NCBI RefSeq assembly: GCF_900115865.1
Contig: NZ_FOXY01000002.1
Location: 310,001-374,000 of the forward strand
Reading direction: 5' to 3'
DNA length: 64,000 nt
DNA from: Donghicola eburneus
GTDB lineage: Bacteria > Pseudomonadota > Alphaproteobacteria > Rhodobacterales > Rhodobacteraceae
Below, piece after piece: positions 45,237 through 54,381 of this stretch (the first letter of the stretch is position 1; each line of letters begins with the position of its first letter). Under the pieces are notes generated by a model. The model was not told where the DNA came from. It saw only the letters and a program-made list of their open reading frames with translations, and ran no database searches. A program made the position numbers and the translations under genes.

Positions 45237-45250
45237 TTGATTGAGATCAA
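45237..45250. promoter_or_regulatory. FNR-type box
   Basis: TTGAT-TGAG-ATCAA, a perfect match to the FNR consensus. The only genes downstream are those on the minus strand at 45097 and 44994. Confidence 0.6.
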
Positions 45251-45278
45251 AGACCTTACTGCCCAATCCTTAGGCGCG

Positions 45279-45309
45279 AAAAAGGCCGCTCCCGTCTCCG
45301 GAAGCGGCC
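45279..45309 (-). terminator. Terminator of pntAB
   Basis: A GGCCGCT/AGCGGCC stem with an inner CCG/CGG, followed on the minus strand by TTTTTCGC. Confidence 0.85.
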
Positions 45310-45314
45310 CAAAT

Positions 45315-45336
45315 TTACTAACCAATCGGTTAGTAA
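45315..45336. promoter_or_regulatory. TetR-operator-like palindrome at the pntB stop
   Basis: TTACTAACC-AATC-GGTTAGTAA, perfect 9-bp arms, directly next to the pntB stop codon and before its terminator. The form is typical of TetR-family sites, but the place, a gene end, is odd. Confidence 0.45.
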
Positions 45337-46755
45337 TTACTTCAGCATCGGCAGCAGGCTGTCGATCGACGCCTTCGCATCGCCGTAGAACATACGGGTG
45401 TTCTCTTTGTAGAAGAGCGGGTTTTCGATGCCCGAGTAGCCGGTACCCTGGCCACGCTTCGAGACGAACACCTGCTTGGCCTTCCAGCATTCCAGAACCG
45501 GCATGCCGGCGATGGGGCTGTTGGGATCTTCTTGTGCGGCAGGGTTCACGATGTCGTTCGAGCCGATCACGATGACAACATCGGTCTCGGGGAAGTCGTC
45601 GTTGATCTCTTCCATCTCCAGAACGATGTCGTAGGGCACTTTGGCCTCTGCGAGCAGAACGTTCATGTGACCGGGCAGACGACCTGCAACGGGGTGGATC
45701 GCGAAACGCACCTCTTTGCCAGCCGCACGCAGCTTGCGAGTCATTTCCGAAACCGACTGCTGCGCCTGAGCCACCGCCATGCCGTAGCCGGGGATGATGA
45801 TGACGCTGTCTGCTTCGTTCAGAGCGGTGGCAACACCGTCTGCATCGATTGCGATCTGCTCGCCCTCGACTTCCATCGCGGGACCAGAGGTGCCGCCAAA
45901 GCCACCAAGGATCACGCTGATGAACGAACGGTTCATCGCCTTACACATGATGTACGACAGGATCGCACCGGACGAACCGACCAGCGCACCCACAACGATC
46001 AGAAGGTCGTTGCCAAGGCTGAAGCCGATCGCAGCCGCGGCCCAACCCGAGTACGAGTTCAGCATCGAAACCACAACGGGCATGTCCGCGCCGCCAATAC
46101 CCATGATCAGGTGGTAGCCGATGAACAGCGCCAGCAGGGTCATGATGAACAGCGGGAAGAAGCCACCGGTGCCAAAGTACCAGAACAGGCAGAGCAGCGA
46201 GATGACCGCAGCGCTTGCGTTCAGGATGTGGCCACCGGGCAGCTTGGTTGCCGCCGACGATACTTTGCCCGCCAGCTTGCCGTATGCGATCACCGAACCG
46301 GTAAAGGTCACAGCACCGATAAAGATGCCAAGGAACAGCTCAACACGCAGGATGTTCAGCTCGACCGGCGACTTGTGCGCGATCAGATCGGCAAAGGCAC
46401 CAGACACGTCACCACCCGCAACAGCGTTCATAGTGATGTGCGCGTTAAAACCGACGAACACAGCCGCCAGACCCACCAGCGAGTGCATCGCAGCAACCAG
46501 CTGGGGCATCTCGGTCATCTGAACGCGCTTGGCGACCACAAAGCCGATGGCGCCGCCCGCCGCGATCAGGATCAGCGACAGCAGCCACAGACCCGAACCG
46601 GGGCCAACCAGCGTTGCGAAAACCGCCAGTGCCATGCCGACGATACCGTACCACACAGCGCGCTTTGCGCTTTCCTGACCGGACAGACCGCCCAGCGACA
46701 GGATAAACAGGATGGCCGCGACGACGTATGCCGCCGTAGTGAAACCAAAGTCCAT
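45337..46755 (-). CDS. pntB: Proton-translocating NAD(P) transhydrogenase subunit beta
   Basis: 472 residues: nine or so N-terminal helices forming part of the proton path, and a C-terminal NADP-binding domain III ([60 protein letters not shown]). It couples hydride transfer from NADH to NADP with proton import and supplies NADPH. It starts 13 bp after pntA. Confidence 0.97.
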   Translation of the reverse strand: MDFGFTTAAYVVAAILFILSLGGLSGQESAKRAVWYGIVGMALAVFATLVGPGSGLWLLSLILIAAGGAIGFVVAKRVQMTEMPQLVAAMHSLVGLAAVFVGFNAHITMNAVAGGDVSGAFADLIAHKSPVELNILRVELFLGIFIGAVTFTGSVIAYGKLAGKVSSAATKLPGGHILNASAAVISLLCLFWYFGTGGFFPLFIMTLLALFIGYHLIMGIGGADMPVVVSMLNSYSGWAAAAIGFSLGNDLLIVVGALVGSSGAILSYIMCKAMNRSFISVILGGFGGTSGPAMEVEGEQIAIDADGVATALNEADSVIIIPGYGMAVAQAQQSVSEMTRKLRAAGKEVRFAIHPVAGRLPGHMNVLLAEAKVPYDIVLEMEEINDDFPETDVVIVIGSNDIVNPAAQEDPNSPIAGMPVLECWKAKQVFVSKRGQGTGYSGIENPLFYKENTRMFYGDAKASIDSLLPMLK

Positions 46756-46768
46756 AATCGTCTACTCC

Positions 46769-48343
46769 TTACGATTTCTGGAACATGGCGAGCATGCGCC
46801 GTGTCACGAGGAAGCCGCCAAAGATGTTGATGCCAGCCATAAAGACCGACAGCGCGGCAAGGAGGATCACCAAGAACGAGCCCGAACCGATTTGCATCAG
46901 CGCGCCCAGAATGATGATCGACGAGATCGCGTTGGTCACAGCCATCAGCGGAGTGTGCAGCGAGTGGCTGACATTCCAGATGACCTGGAAACCGATAAAG
47001 ACCGACAGAACGAACACGATGAAGTGCTGCATGAAGCTTGCGGGCGCAACCAGACCAACCGCCAGCAGCAGCAGGCCGCCTACGGCCAGCAGCGTCACTT
47101 GGGTCTTGGTCTCTTTCTTAAAGGCCGCGACTTCGGCTGCACGCTTTTCTTCGGGCGTCAGTTCCGGCGCTTTTTCCTTGGGCTTCTGGGCCGCGATGGC
47201 CTTCACCTTGGGCGGCGGCGGCGGGAAGGTGATCTCGCCCTCGTGAGTCACGGTCGCACCGCGGATCACGTCGTCTTCCATGTTGTGGTTCGGCTGACCG
47301 TCCTTTTCAGGGGTCAGGTCGGTCATCATGTGACGGATGTTGGTCGAGTACAGGGTCGACGCCTGTGTCGCCATACGGCTGGGGAAGTCGGTGTAGCCGA
47401 TGATGACAACGCCATTGTCGGAAACAACGCGCTGGTCCTTTTCGGTCAGCTCGCAGTTGCCGCCCTTTTCGGCTGCAAGGTCAACAACGACCGAGCCAGG
47501 CTTCATCATTTCGACCATGTCCTTGGTCCACAGGACAGGTGCATCACGGCCCGGAATCAGAGCGGTGGTGATGACGATGTCCATCTCGGGCGCAAGTTCA
47601 CGGAACTTTTTCAGCTGGGCTTCACGGAACTCGGGGCTCGAAGGGGCCGCGTAGCCGCCGGTGGCCGCGCCGTCCTGGGTCTCTTCTGCGAAATCCAGAT
47701 AGACGAATTCGGCACCCATGGATTCGATCTGCTCGGCCACTTCGGGGCGCACGTCGAACGCGTAGGTCATCGCACCCAGGCTGGTCGAGGTCCCGATCGC
47801 GGCCAGACCGGCCACACCGGCGCCAACGATCAGCACTTTGGCGGGGGGCACTTTACCCGCCGCAGTCACCTGACCGGTGAAGAAGCGGCCAAAGTTGTTA
47901 CCCGCTTCGATAACCGCGCGGTAACCGGCGATGTTTGCCATCGACGACAGGGCGTCCATCTTCTGAGCGCGGCTGATGCGGGGCACCATGTCCATCGCGA
48001 TGACGCTTGCGCCTTTGGATTTGCACAGCTCCAGCATCTCTGCGTTCTGGGCAGGCCAGAAGAAGCTGATCAGCGTTTTGTCAGCGCTCAGACGTTTGGC
48101 TTCGGTTTCGTTGGGTTCACGAACCTTGGCAATGATGTCCGCGGCTTTGAACAGCTGCGCCGCGGTGGGCAGAATTTCGACACCCGCCGCTTCGTACGCT
48201 GCATCGGAGAAGCCAGCGGCCTCACCAGCGCCGGTTTCGATGGCACACTCGTACCCCAGCTTTTGCAGCTGAAGTGCTGAGTCCGGAGTCATCGCAACGC
48301 GACGCTCCCCCTCGAACACTTCTTTTGGTGTTCCGATTTTCAC
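46769..48343 (-). CDS. pntA: NAD(P) transhydrogenase subunit alpha
   Basis: 524 residues, the fused form. The NAD-binding domain I starts [20 protein letters not shown] and contains [20 protein letters not shown] and RQDR-loop-like sequences. After a Lys/Pro-rich linker (about 385-415) come the helices that pack with PntB. Some Rhodobacterales split this subunit; here it is one gene. It is the first gene of pntAB. Confidence 0.97.
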   Translation of the reverse strand: MKIGTPKEVFEGERRVAMTPDSALQLQKLGYECAIETGAGEAAGFSDAAYEAAGVEILPTAAQLFKAADIIAKVREPNETEAKRLSADKTLISFFWPAQNAEMLELCKSKGASVIAMDMVPRISRAQKMDALSSMANIAGYRAVIEAGNNFGRFFTGQVTAAGKVPPAKVLIVGAGVAGLAAIGTSTSLGAMTYAFDVRPEVAEQIESMGAEFVYLDFAEETQDGAATGGYAAPSSPEFREAQLKKFRELAPEMDIVITTALIPGRDAPVLWTKDMVEMMKPGSVVVDLAAEKGGNCELTEKDQRVVSDNGVVIIGYTDFPSRMATQASTLYSTNIRHMMTDLTPEKDGQPNHNMEDDVIRGATVTHEGEITFPPPPPKVKAIAAQKPKEKAPELTPEEKRAAEVAAFKKETKTQVTLLAVGGLLLLAVGLVAPASFMQHFIVFVLSVFIGFQVIWNVSHSLHTPLMAVTNAISSIIILGALMQIGSGSFLVILLAALSVFMAGINIFGGFLVTRRMLAMFQKS

Positions 48344-48471
48344 AGGTATAGTCCCCCTTCACTTAACGTAAACCACCTCTGGAAGAGGTTATTACGGATA
48401 GATTTCGTGTAACTTGCGCAAGATTATTTCACAAGCACGCAATTTTCATGATCATTATGATTGAAACTTCG

Positions 48472-48933
48472 TCAGATCCATCTGCGGGTTTTAAGACAAT
48501 ATCGCGCGTATTCCGCCCTGAACTTTCGCCTTAGACGATCCTCCTCGGGAATGACAAAGCGACGTTCAATCACCCAGACAAAGACTGGCAAGAGGGTTAG
48601 CGCTAGCACTGCGTCAAACCGCAGAATAAACCCTGCCAAAATCAACATATCCCCCACGTAGATGGGATTTCGAGAGCGGCTAAAGATGCCGGAAGTGACC
48701 AGATGATCCGCCTCTTGGTGGGGAATCACTGTCGTCCGTTTGCTGCGCATCTCATAGATCGCCAGAGCCAGCAGGATCAGGCCCCCGCCGATCAACACGC
48801 CCGCCACCAGCCGCGCCCATTGCCCGCCAAAGGTCAACCACATCGGCTCGACAACACCGATGGCATAGGCCGCCACGATGGCCGCCAACAGCCACACAGG
48901 TGGCATATCGATCCATTGAACCGGACTGCGCAA
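48472..48933 (-). CDS. ICMT-type methyltransferase family membrane protein
   Basis: 153 residues with three or four helices. It has the isoprenylcysteine-carboxyl / phospholipid methyltransferase pattern: HLVTSGIFSRSRNPIYVGDM and EEDRLRRKFRAEYARYCLKT, with the SAM-binding RNP and E-x-x-L segments. The substrate in bacteria is not known. The start is a TTG at 48933 with GGGAGG five bases before it; the first ATG at 48906 lacks such a site. It is divergent from kynU. Confidence 0.85.
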   Translation of the reverse strand: MRSPVQWIDMPPVWLLAAIVAAYAIGVVEPMWLTFGGQWARLVAGVLIGGGLILLALAIYEMRSKRTTVIPHQEADHLVTSGIFSRSRNPIYVGDMLILAGFILRFDAVLALTLLPVFVWVIERRFVIPEEDRLRRKFRAEYARYCLKTRRWI

Positions 48934-49166
48934 ACTGACCTCCCTCTCCTAGCAACGCTCGCGCAGTCTTGCCGCATGGCAGCATGGGTGCAAGTCAGAC
49001 CATCGGATCGTGGCACAAGGTCGCAATTCCGTGACTGTAATGCATCTTTTTTCGCAGATTGTTGCGGTCAGCGCCTATGCCCAGAGGGGCACATGCCGCC
49101 GCGTCCCCTCTTGCGGGCCCTTTGTCCTCGGGTCACGATCCACCCCCAGACGCCAAAGGAGCTTTC

Positions 49167-50360
49167 ATGACCGATTTCACCGCCACCCGCGCGCTCTTTG
49201 ATCTGCCCGAAGGGCTTGTTTATCTGGACGGAAACTCTCTTGGCCCCCTCCCCCGCGCCACCGCAGACCGTGTCGCCCGCACGGTGACCGAAGAATGGGG
49301 CCAGATGCTGATCGGCGGATGGAACAAGGCCGGATGGATGGCGCAACCGGCAGCCCTTGGCGACCGGATCGGACGTCTGATCGGTGCCCCCGCAGGCCAC
49401 GTGGTGGTCGGCGACACATTGTCGATCAAAGTCTTCCAAGCCCTCGCCGCCGCCCTGCAAATGCGCCCAGATCGGAAAGTCGTGCTTTCCGACAGCGGAA
49501 ACTTCCCTTCGGACCTTTATATGGCCGAAGGGCTGCTTGGCGCACTGGGCCCCGATTACGAGTTGCGAGTCGTCGCCCCCGAGGACGTCGCCGCGCACAT
49601 CACCGACGAGATCGCCGTCCTGATGCTGACCGAGGTCGACTACCGCACAGGCCGCATGCACGACATGGCCGCTCTGACCGCCCAAGCCCACACAGTTGGC
49701 GCTTTGACCGTCTGGGATCTGGCCCACTCTGCCGGAGCGGTCCCCGTGGATCTGATCGGCGCTCATGCGGATTTCGCCGTGGGATGCACCTATAAATACC
49801 TGAACGCCGGCCCCGGCGCGCCCGCCTTTATCTACGTCGCCCCCCAGCACGCAGAGATGGCCCGCCCGATCCTGTCGGGTTGGCTCGGCCACGCTGCCCC
49901 TTTTGCGTTTGAACAGGCCTACCGCGCGGGCGAAGGCATTGCCCGTATGCGTTGCGGCACGCCGCCGGTGATCCAGCTGTCCGCCTTGGGCGCCGCGCTC
50001 GACATTTGGGATACCGTCGATATGAGTGCCCTGCGCGCCGCGTCGATAGACCTCTCCGAAGCCTTTATCGCAGGGGTCGAAGCCGCCTGCCCCGACCTGA
50101 CCCTCGCCTCGCCGCGCGACCCCGCCCAGCGCGGCAGCCAAGTGTCTTTCCGCTTTGACGAAGGCTACGCCGCCATGCAGGCCTTGATCGCCCGAGGTGT
50201 GGTCGGCGACTTCCGCGCGCCGGACATCATGCGCTTTGGCTTCACCCCGCTCTATATCGGGATGGAAGATGTCACCCGTGCGGTCGAAATTATCGCAGAT
50301 GTCATGCAGAACCGCCTCTGGGACCGCCCCGAATACAAAGCGCGCGCGGCGGTGACATAA
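49167..50360 (+). CDS. kynU: Kynureninase
   Basis: A 397-residue PLP enzyme that splits kynurenine into anthranilate and alanine. Marks are LVYLDGNSLGPLPRA, VWDLAHSAGAVPVDLIGAHA and the PLP lysine in GCTYKYLNAGPGAP. The ATG at 49167 has AAAGGAG upstream. No other tryptophan-degradation gene is near. Confidence 0.95.
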   Translation: MTDFTATRALFDLPEGLVYLDGNSLGPLPRATADRVARTVTEEWGQMLIGGWNKAGWMAQPAALGDRIGRLIGAPAGHVVVGDTLSIKVFQALAAALQMRPDRKVVLSDSGNFPSDLYMAEGLLGALGPDYELRVVAPEDVAAHITDEIAVLMLTEVDYRTGRMHDMAALTAQAHTVGALTVWDLAHSAGAVPVDLIGAHADFAVGCTYKYLNAGPGAPAFIYVAPQHAEMARPILSGWLGHAAPFAFEQAYRAGEGIARMRCGTPPVIQLSALGAALDIWDTVDMSALRAASIDLSEAFIAGVEAACPDLTLASPRDPAQRGSQVSFRFDEGYAAMQALIARGVVGDFRAPDIMRFGFTPLYIGMEDVTRAVEIIADVMQNRLWDRPEYKARAAVT

Positions 50361-50494
50361 CACTTAAGGCACCGCCAGATGGATAGAATTCGACCATAAT
50401 ATCGCAAAGCGATTGATTGCAGCCCCATGCCACTGCCACTGTAAAAGTTAACAAAGGGTTAATTTGAGCAGACCAAGTACAGGGGCACCATCAG

Positions 50495-51229
50495 ATGAGC
50501 GGCACGACGTATCCAGACAGCAAACCCCTGCCTGCCTCGGCCCGCGTTGGGATCGGGCAGGTCAACCTGACCGACCTTGCCGACAGATATGGCTCTGACA
50601 AAGGCAGCACCAAGCATCGGTATAGCGAACTCTACCAAATGCTCTTTTTGCCCCTAAGGGACAAATCGCTGCGGTTTCTCGAGATGGGCTTGCAGATCGG
50701 CGGTCCAGAGATGGGCGAATCTGCGGATCGCAAAACGACCGATGTCCCTTCAATCCGGATGTGGTTGGAATATTTCCCCCGAGCCGAAATTTACGGGCTG
50801 GATGTCTCTGACTTCAGCTGGTTCGAAGCCCCGCGTTTCCAGTTCATCCGCTGCGACATGGATGACCGCGCCAAAATCGCAGAGGCCAAGGACGCCCTGC
50901 CCGAACTGGATGTCATACTGGACGACGCATCCCATGCCTCGCACCATCAGCAGAATGCCTTTCTGGAGTTATTCCCGAAACTGACCTCCGGAGGTCTGTA
51001 TATTATCGAGGATTTGCGCTGGCAGCCGCGGCCCTATGAAAAACCCGGGATCACCAAGACCGCAGCCTTGTTTTCGGAATATGCAAAAACAGGTGTCTTT
51101 ACCCATTCCGATCCCGAGATTTCAGCGGAATTTGCCAAGCATCGCCAAGATATCTCTGGCGTTTTCATGTTTCAGGTCAGGTACGACAAGAAGCGCCGTG
51201 ATCAGGTTGCGGTGATCCACAAACGCTGA
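50495..51229 (+). CDS. Class I SAM-dependent methyltransferase (GSDKG type)
   Basis: 244 residues. The N-terminal LADRYGSDKGSTKHRYSELY and FLEMGLQIGG, then DVILDDASHASHHQQNAFLE and GGLYIIEDLRW, match small methyltransferases related to macrocin O-methyltransferase. The substrate, probably a sugar or polyketide hydroxyl, is inferred only. It stands alone, facing the amidotransferase gene. Confidence 0.85.
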   Translation: MSGTTYPDSKPLPASARVGIGQVNLTDLADRYGSDKGSTKHRYSELYQMLFLPLRDKSLRFLEMGLQIGGPEMGESADRKTTDVPSIRMWLEYFPRAEIYGLDVSDFSWFEAPRFQFIRCDMDDRAKIAEAKDALPELDVILDDASHASHHQQNAFLELFPKLTSGGLYIIEDLRWQPRPYEKPGITKTAALFSEYAKTGVFTHSDPEISAEFAKHRQDISGVFMFQVRYDKKRRDQVAVIHKR

Positions 51230-51231
51230 GA

Positions 51232-51254
51232 CTGCGGCGCGCGCAGAGCCGCAG
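51232..51254. terminator. Hairpin between converging genes
   Basis: A 7-bp CTGCGGC/GCCGCAG stem with a 9-nt loop and no T-run on either side. A weak, possibly bidirectional stop. Confidence 0.35.
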
Positions 51255-51285
51255 AGAATTTGAGGAAAAAAGAAGCCCAGAGTGC

Positions 51286-52059
51286 TTAGGCCGTCAGCTT
51301 TTGCGGTCTGCGGTGGGCGTGCCACGCGGCCAAAGCCTCGCCGAACGCTTGGAAGAGCGGGCGTGAGACCGGATCGTTTGCGGCGTTCCATTCGGGGTGC
51401 CATTGGACGGACATTGTGAAGCCCGGTGCGTCCTTGACATAGATGGCTTCGGGCGTGCCGTCGGGGGCGTAGCCGTCGATCACGATGCGCTGGCCTGCGT
51501 CCTTGATCCCTTGGCCATGCAAGGTGTTCGTCATCACCTTTTGCGCGCCCATCATGCGGTGAAACGGGCCATTCTCGGTAAAGCTGACCTCGTGGCGCAG
51601 GGCGAACTTTTCTTCGATCGTGCCATCGGGAGGCATCCGGTGGTTATCCCGCCCGGGCAGATCGCGGATTTCGGGATAAAGCGATCCACCCATGGCCACG
51701 TTCACCTCTTGGAAACCACGGCAAATTCCCAGAATGGGCTGACCGCGTTCCACGCAGGCCCGCACCAAAGGCAAAGTGATCGCGTCGCGGGCGCGGTCGG
51801 GCGTGCCATGGGCTTCGGTCCAGGTTTCCCCGTATTCTTCGGGGTGGACGTTCGGCCGCCCGCCGGTCAATAGAAAGCCGTCGCACGCCTCCATCAGATC
51901 GCAGACGGACACGTAGCGCGGATCGGCAGGCACGATCAGCGGGATCGCGCGACACACATCGGCGACGGCCTCTGAATTCATGGTGCCTCCGGCGTGGACC
52001 GGATAGCTGGTGTCCAGCAGGGCGTGGTTTCCAATGATGCCGACAACGGGCCGGGGCAT
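51286..52059 (-). CDS. Class I glutamine amidotransferase-like hydrolase (PuuD-like)
   Basis: 257 residues. The catalytic triad is visible: C113 in LGICRGFQEVNVAMGG and H221/E223 in SVQWHPEW. FLLTGGRPNVHPEEYG is typical of gamma-glutamyl-GABA hydrolases, which act in putrescine breakdown. The partner genes of that pathway are not here, so the substrate is open. GGAGGAACACT precedes the ATG. Confidence 0.9.
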   Translation of the reverse strand: MPRPVVGIIGNHALLDTSYPVHAGGTMNSEAVADVCRAIPLIVPADPRYVSVCDLMEACDGFLLTGGRPNVHPEEYGETWTEAHGTPDRARDAITLPLVRACVERGQPILGICRGFQEVNVAMGGSLYPEIRDLPGRDNHRMPPDGTIEEKFALRHEVSFTENGPFHRMMGAQKVMTNTLHGQGIKDAGQRIVIDGYAPDGTPEAIYVKDAPGFTMSVQWHPEWNAANDPVSRPLFQAFGEALAAWHAHRRPQKLTA

Positions 52060-52136
52060 AGTGTTCCTCCGATTGGGTCAAAAGAAAGATAGGCTTTTCG
52101 GCGCCGCTAAGAAAGTGCGCAAGTAAAGGGTGGGCT

Positions 52137-52514
52137 GTGCAGGGATTTTCCGGACTTTTAGACGTGGCGCCGCAAACTTGGGCAGTGATCGCCTATTTGG
52201 CCCTGAACGGCCTGACGTTCCTGCTGTTCGGCTGGGACAAGCTGCGCGCCATTCTGAAAAAGCGCCGCACACCGGAATTTCGCCTGCTTTTTCTGGCCTT
52301 TATCGGCGGCAGTGTTGGGGCCAAAGCGGGTCAGAAAGTGTTCACCCACAAGACGACGAAACAACCCTTTGCCCGCCGCTTGAACCGCATCTGCGCGTTC
52401 CATCTGGTGCTACTGGCGCTCTGGGGGCTGGCCAGCTTTGGGGCGTTCGGCCCTGCACCGATCAGAGCAATAGCGGACCTCGTCCCAGACCTTCGCCCAT
52501 TTCTTACGCCATGA
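52137..52514 (+). CDS. DUF1294 membrane protein
   Basis: 125 residues. [20 protein letters not shown] and [20 protein letters not shown] are the family core, with two or three helices. Function unknown. The start is a GTG at 52137 with AAAGGG six bases upstream. The last 105 bp overlap the antisense DUF2256 gene. Confidence 0.88.
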   Translation: MQGFSGLLDVAPQTWAVIAYLALNGLTFLLFGWDKLRAILKKRRTPEFRLLFLAFIGGSVGAKAGQKVFTHKTTKQPFARRLNRICAFHLVLLALWGLASFGAFGPAPIRAIADLVPDLRPFLTP

Positions 52515-52580
52515 GAACGGGCGCCCACAGGTGACGCAGGTTTTTGACGGCAGATCGGATTTGCGGCGCATCTTGGCCAT
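52410..52580 (-). CDS. DUF2256 zinc-ribbon-like protein
   Basis: 56 residues: [20 protein letters not shown], then the conserved tryptophan-rich [20 protein letters not shown]. The four cysteines probably bind zinc. DUF2256 genes commonly sit next to photolyase or cryptochrome genes, as here: the photolyase stop is 2 bp upstream on the same strand. It overlaps the end of the converging DUF1294 gene. Confidence 0.9.
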   Translation of the reverse strand: MAKMRRKSDLPSKTCVTCGRPFSWRKKWAKVWDEVRYCSDRCRAERPKAGQPPERQ

Positions 52581-52582
52581 GA

Positions 52583-54067
52583 TCACAGGTCCAATGACAT
52601 CTGTCGGGAATCGCCGCCGCGTTTGCGCGGGCTGCGGTCGTTGACGAACCGGCGGGCGCTGTCCTGACGGCTGGCGTGCCGTTCAATCACGCGGGCGGCT
52701 GCGGGGGCGTGCCCCGCATCGCGCCGGATCGCCCAGATGCGGTCGCGGGCCGCGCGCGCAGCGGCAGGCACGTCCACCACAGGCGCGGGATAGGCCAGCT
52801 TGGCCGCGCCCTCCCACTTCCAAGGCTCTTGAAGCAGGGCATCGGGTACAGCAGCCAATTCCGGCAGCCACCGTCGGGTAAACGTGCCCGTGGGGTCCTG
52901 ATCATGCCCCTGTTTGATCGGGTTATATATGCGCGGCGTGTTGATCCCCGTGGTGCCCGACTGCATCTGGACCTGAGACCAGTGGATCCCCGGCTCGTAA
53001 TCGGTGAACTGCCGCGCCAGATGGGCCCCCGTGTGCCGCCAATCGAGCCAAAGGTGATAGCTCGCCACCGCCATCACCATCGATCGCATGCGGAAATTGA
53101 GCCACCCCGTCGCGGCCAGCGACCGCATACAAGCGTCCAGAAACGGCAGCCCCGTCTCGCCCCGCTCCCATGCGCGGCGGAGAGTCGGGTCGTCCTCTCG
53201 CAAACCTTGGTAAGCTGGGTGCATGGCGCGGTATTCAATCGCGGGCTCATCCTCAAGCTTCTGCATGAAGTGGTCCCGCCACGCGAGCCGCGACTCAAAC
53301 GCCCTCAGGGACCCTTTCCACCCGCCAACAGCGGTCCGCTTGCGCGCGGCGCCCGCTGCCTCCGCCTCTCGGGCAGACAGTGTCCCCCACGCCAGATGCG
53401 GCGAGATCCGCGAACAGGCGACGGCCCCTTGCAAGGGCGTCGACATCTGCCGCTGGTAATGCTCGCCGCGCAGGGTCAGGAAACTGTCCAGCAAGGCCAG
53501 CCCTTCATACCGCCCGCCCTTCTGCCGATCGGGGCAAGGATCGACGAGCCCCAGATCAGGCATCGGATCGGACGCTGCCGCAATCCCGCGCAGACCCACG
53601 GGCGCAGGCAGAACATCCTGCCTCATGAACCGGTCCCGCAGACCCGCCCAGCCATTGCGAGAGGTCAGCCGCCGCACAACGCCGGTCTGGGGCAATTCCG
53701 TGAACTGAACACCCGTCCCCCGCGCCCAAGCGCCGACCCGCAGATCGCGGGCATAGGTCCAACCATTGCCGATCTCTTCGTGGGCGACGACCTCTGTGAT
53801 CTTGTGCCGGACGCGCAAATCCTCCAGCACATCCACCGCGTCCCCCACACGGACACAAAGAGCCACACCCAGCCTTTTCAAGGCCACATGCAGCTCTCTC
53901 AAACTCTCTAAAACAAATGCCCATTGGCGACCGGACGCATCACTCTGCGCCCAGAGCTCCGGCTCAACGATATACAGAGCCAAGACGTCGCCCCGCGCCG
54001 CCGCATAGGTCAGCGCAGGGTGGTCAACAACCCGTAAATCCCTTTTGAACCAGACGATTGCGGCCAA
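52583..54067 (-). CDS. Photolyase/cryptochrome family protein
   Basis: 494 residues. The N-terminal antenna-binding fold starts [20 protein letters not shown]. The FAD-binding half has [56 protein letters not shown] and [20 protein letters not shown]. It probably repairs pyrimidine dimers or senses blue light. It starts at a TTG (54067) behind GGGGGG; no ATG or GTG is near the family start. It lies 11 bp after the small membrane protein gene and 2 bp before DUF2256. Confidence 0.9.
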   Translation of the reverse strand: MAAIVWFKRDLRVVDHPALTYAAARGDVLALYIVEPELWAQSDASGRQWAFVLESLRELHVALKRLGVALCVRVGDAVDVLEDLRVRHKITEVVAHEEIGNGWTYARDLRVGAWARGTGVQFTELPQTGVVRRLTSRNGWAGLRDRFMRQDVLPAPVGLRGIAAASDPMPDLGLVDPCPDRQKGGRYEGLALLDSFLTLRGEHYQRQMSTPLQGAVACSRISPHLAWGTLSAREAEAAGAARKRTAVGGWKGSLRAFESRLAWRDHFMQKLEDEPAIEYRAMHPAYQGLREDDPTLRRAWERGETGLPFLDACMRSLAATGWLNFRMRSMVMAVASYHLWLDWRHTGAHLARQFTDYEPGIHWSQVQMQSGTTGINTPRIYNPIKQGHDQDPTGTFTRRWLPELAAVPDALLQEPWKWEGAAKLAYPAPVVDVPAAARAARDRIWAIRRDAGHAPAAARVIERHASRQDSARRFVNDRSPRKRGGDSRQMSLDL

Positions 54068-54078
54068 CAGGCCCCCCG

Positions 54079-54276
54079 TTATTCTTCGACGCCAACAGCA
54101 GAGGGGGCAGTGTCAGACGGCGCGCCATCTTCGGCGACTTTCTCGTTCGCGCCAACAGAAACCATGACGATCACCAACAGAAGCGCGACGCCGAAAACAC
54201 CGGCGGCACCGATGCCCCACAAAGAGGGTTTATGTTGCTTCTTCTGGCGGTCAAGGTTGGTGTCCGGTGCAGACAT
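54079..54276 (-). CDS. Small single-helix membrane protein
   Basis: 65 residues: a charged start (MSAPDTNLDRQKKQHKPSLW), one helix at about 20-42 and an acidic tail. AAGGAG lies nine bases before the ATG at 54276. I know no function. It leads the photolyase / DUF2256 operon and has a GGAAC-N17-TGTT promoter. Confidence 0.7.
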   Translation of the reverse strand: MSAPDTNLDRQKKQHKPSLWGIGAAGVFGVALLLVIVMVSVGANEKVAEDGAPSDTAPSAVGVEE

Positions 54277-54323
54277 GAGAAAATTCTCCTTTGTTCCGAG
54301 TTGGTGGTTCCATTCCACAAAAC

Positions 54324-54349
54324 AACACATAGAGTCGGGGTCAGGTTCC
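54324..54349 (-). promoter_or_regulatory. GGAAC-N17-TGTT promoter before the photolyase operon
   Basis: GGAAC at 54349-54345 and TGTT at 54327-54324 on the minus strand, 47 bp before the small membrane protein start. The -10 half is one base off the EcfG-type consensus. Confidence 0.4.
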
Positions 54350-54381
54350 ACACTCGAACCCAAAAGACTTTAGGAGACGCG

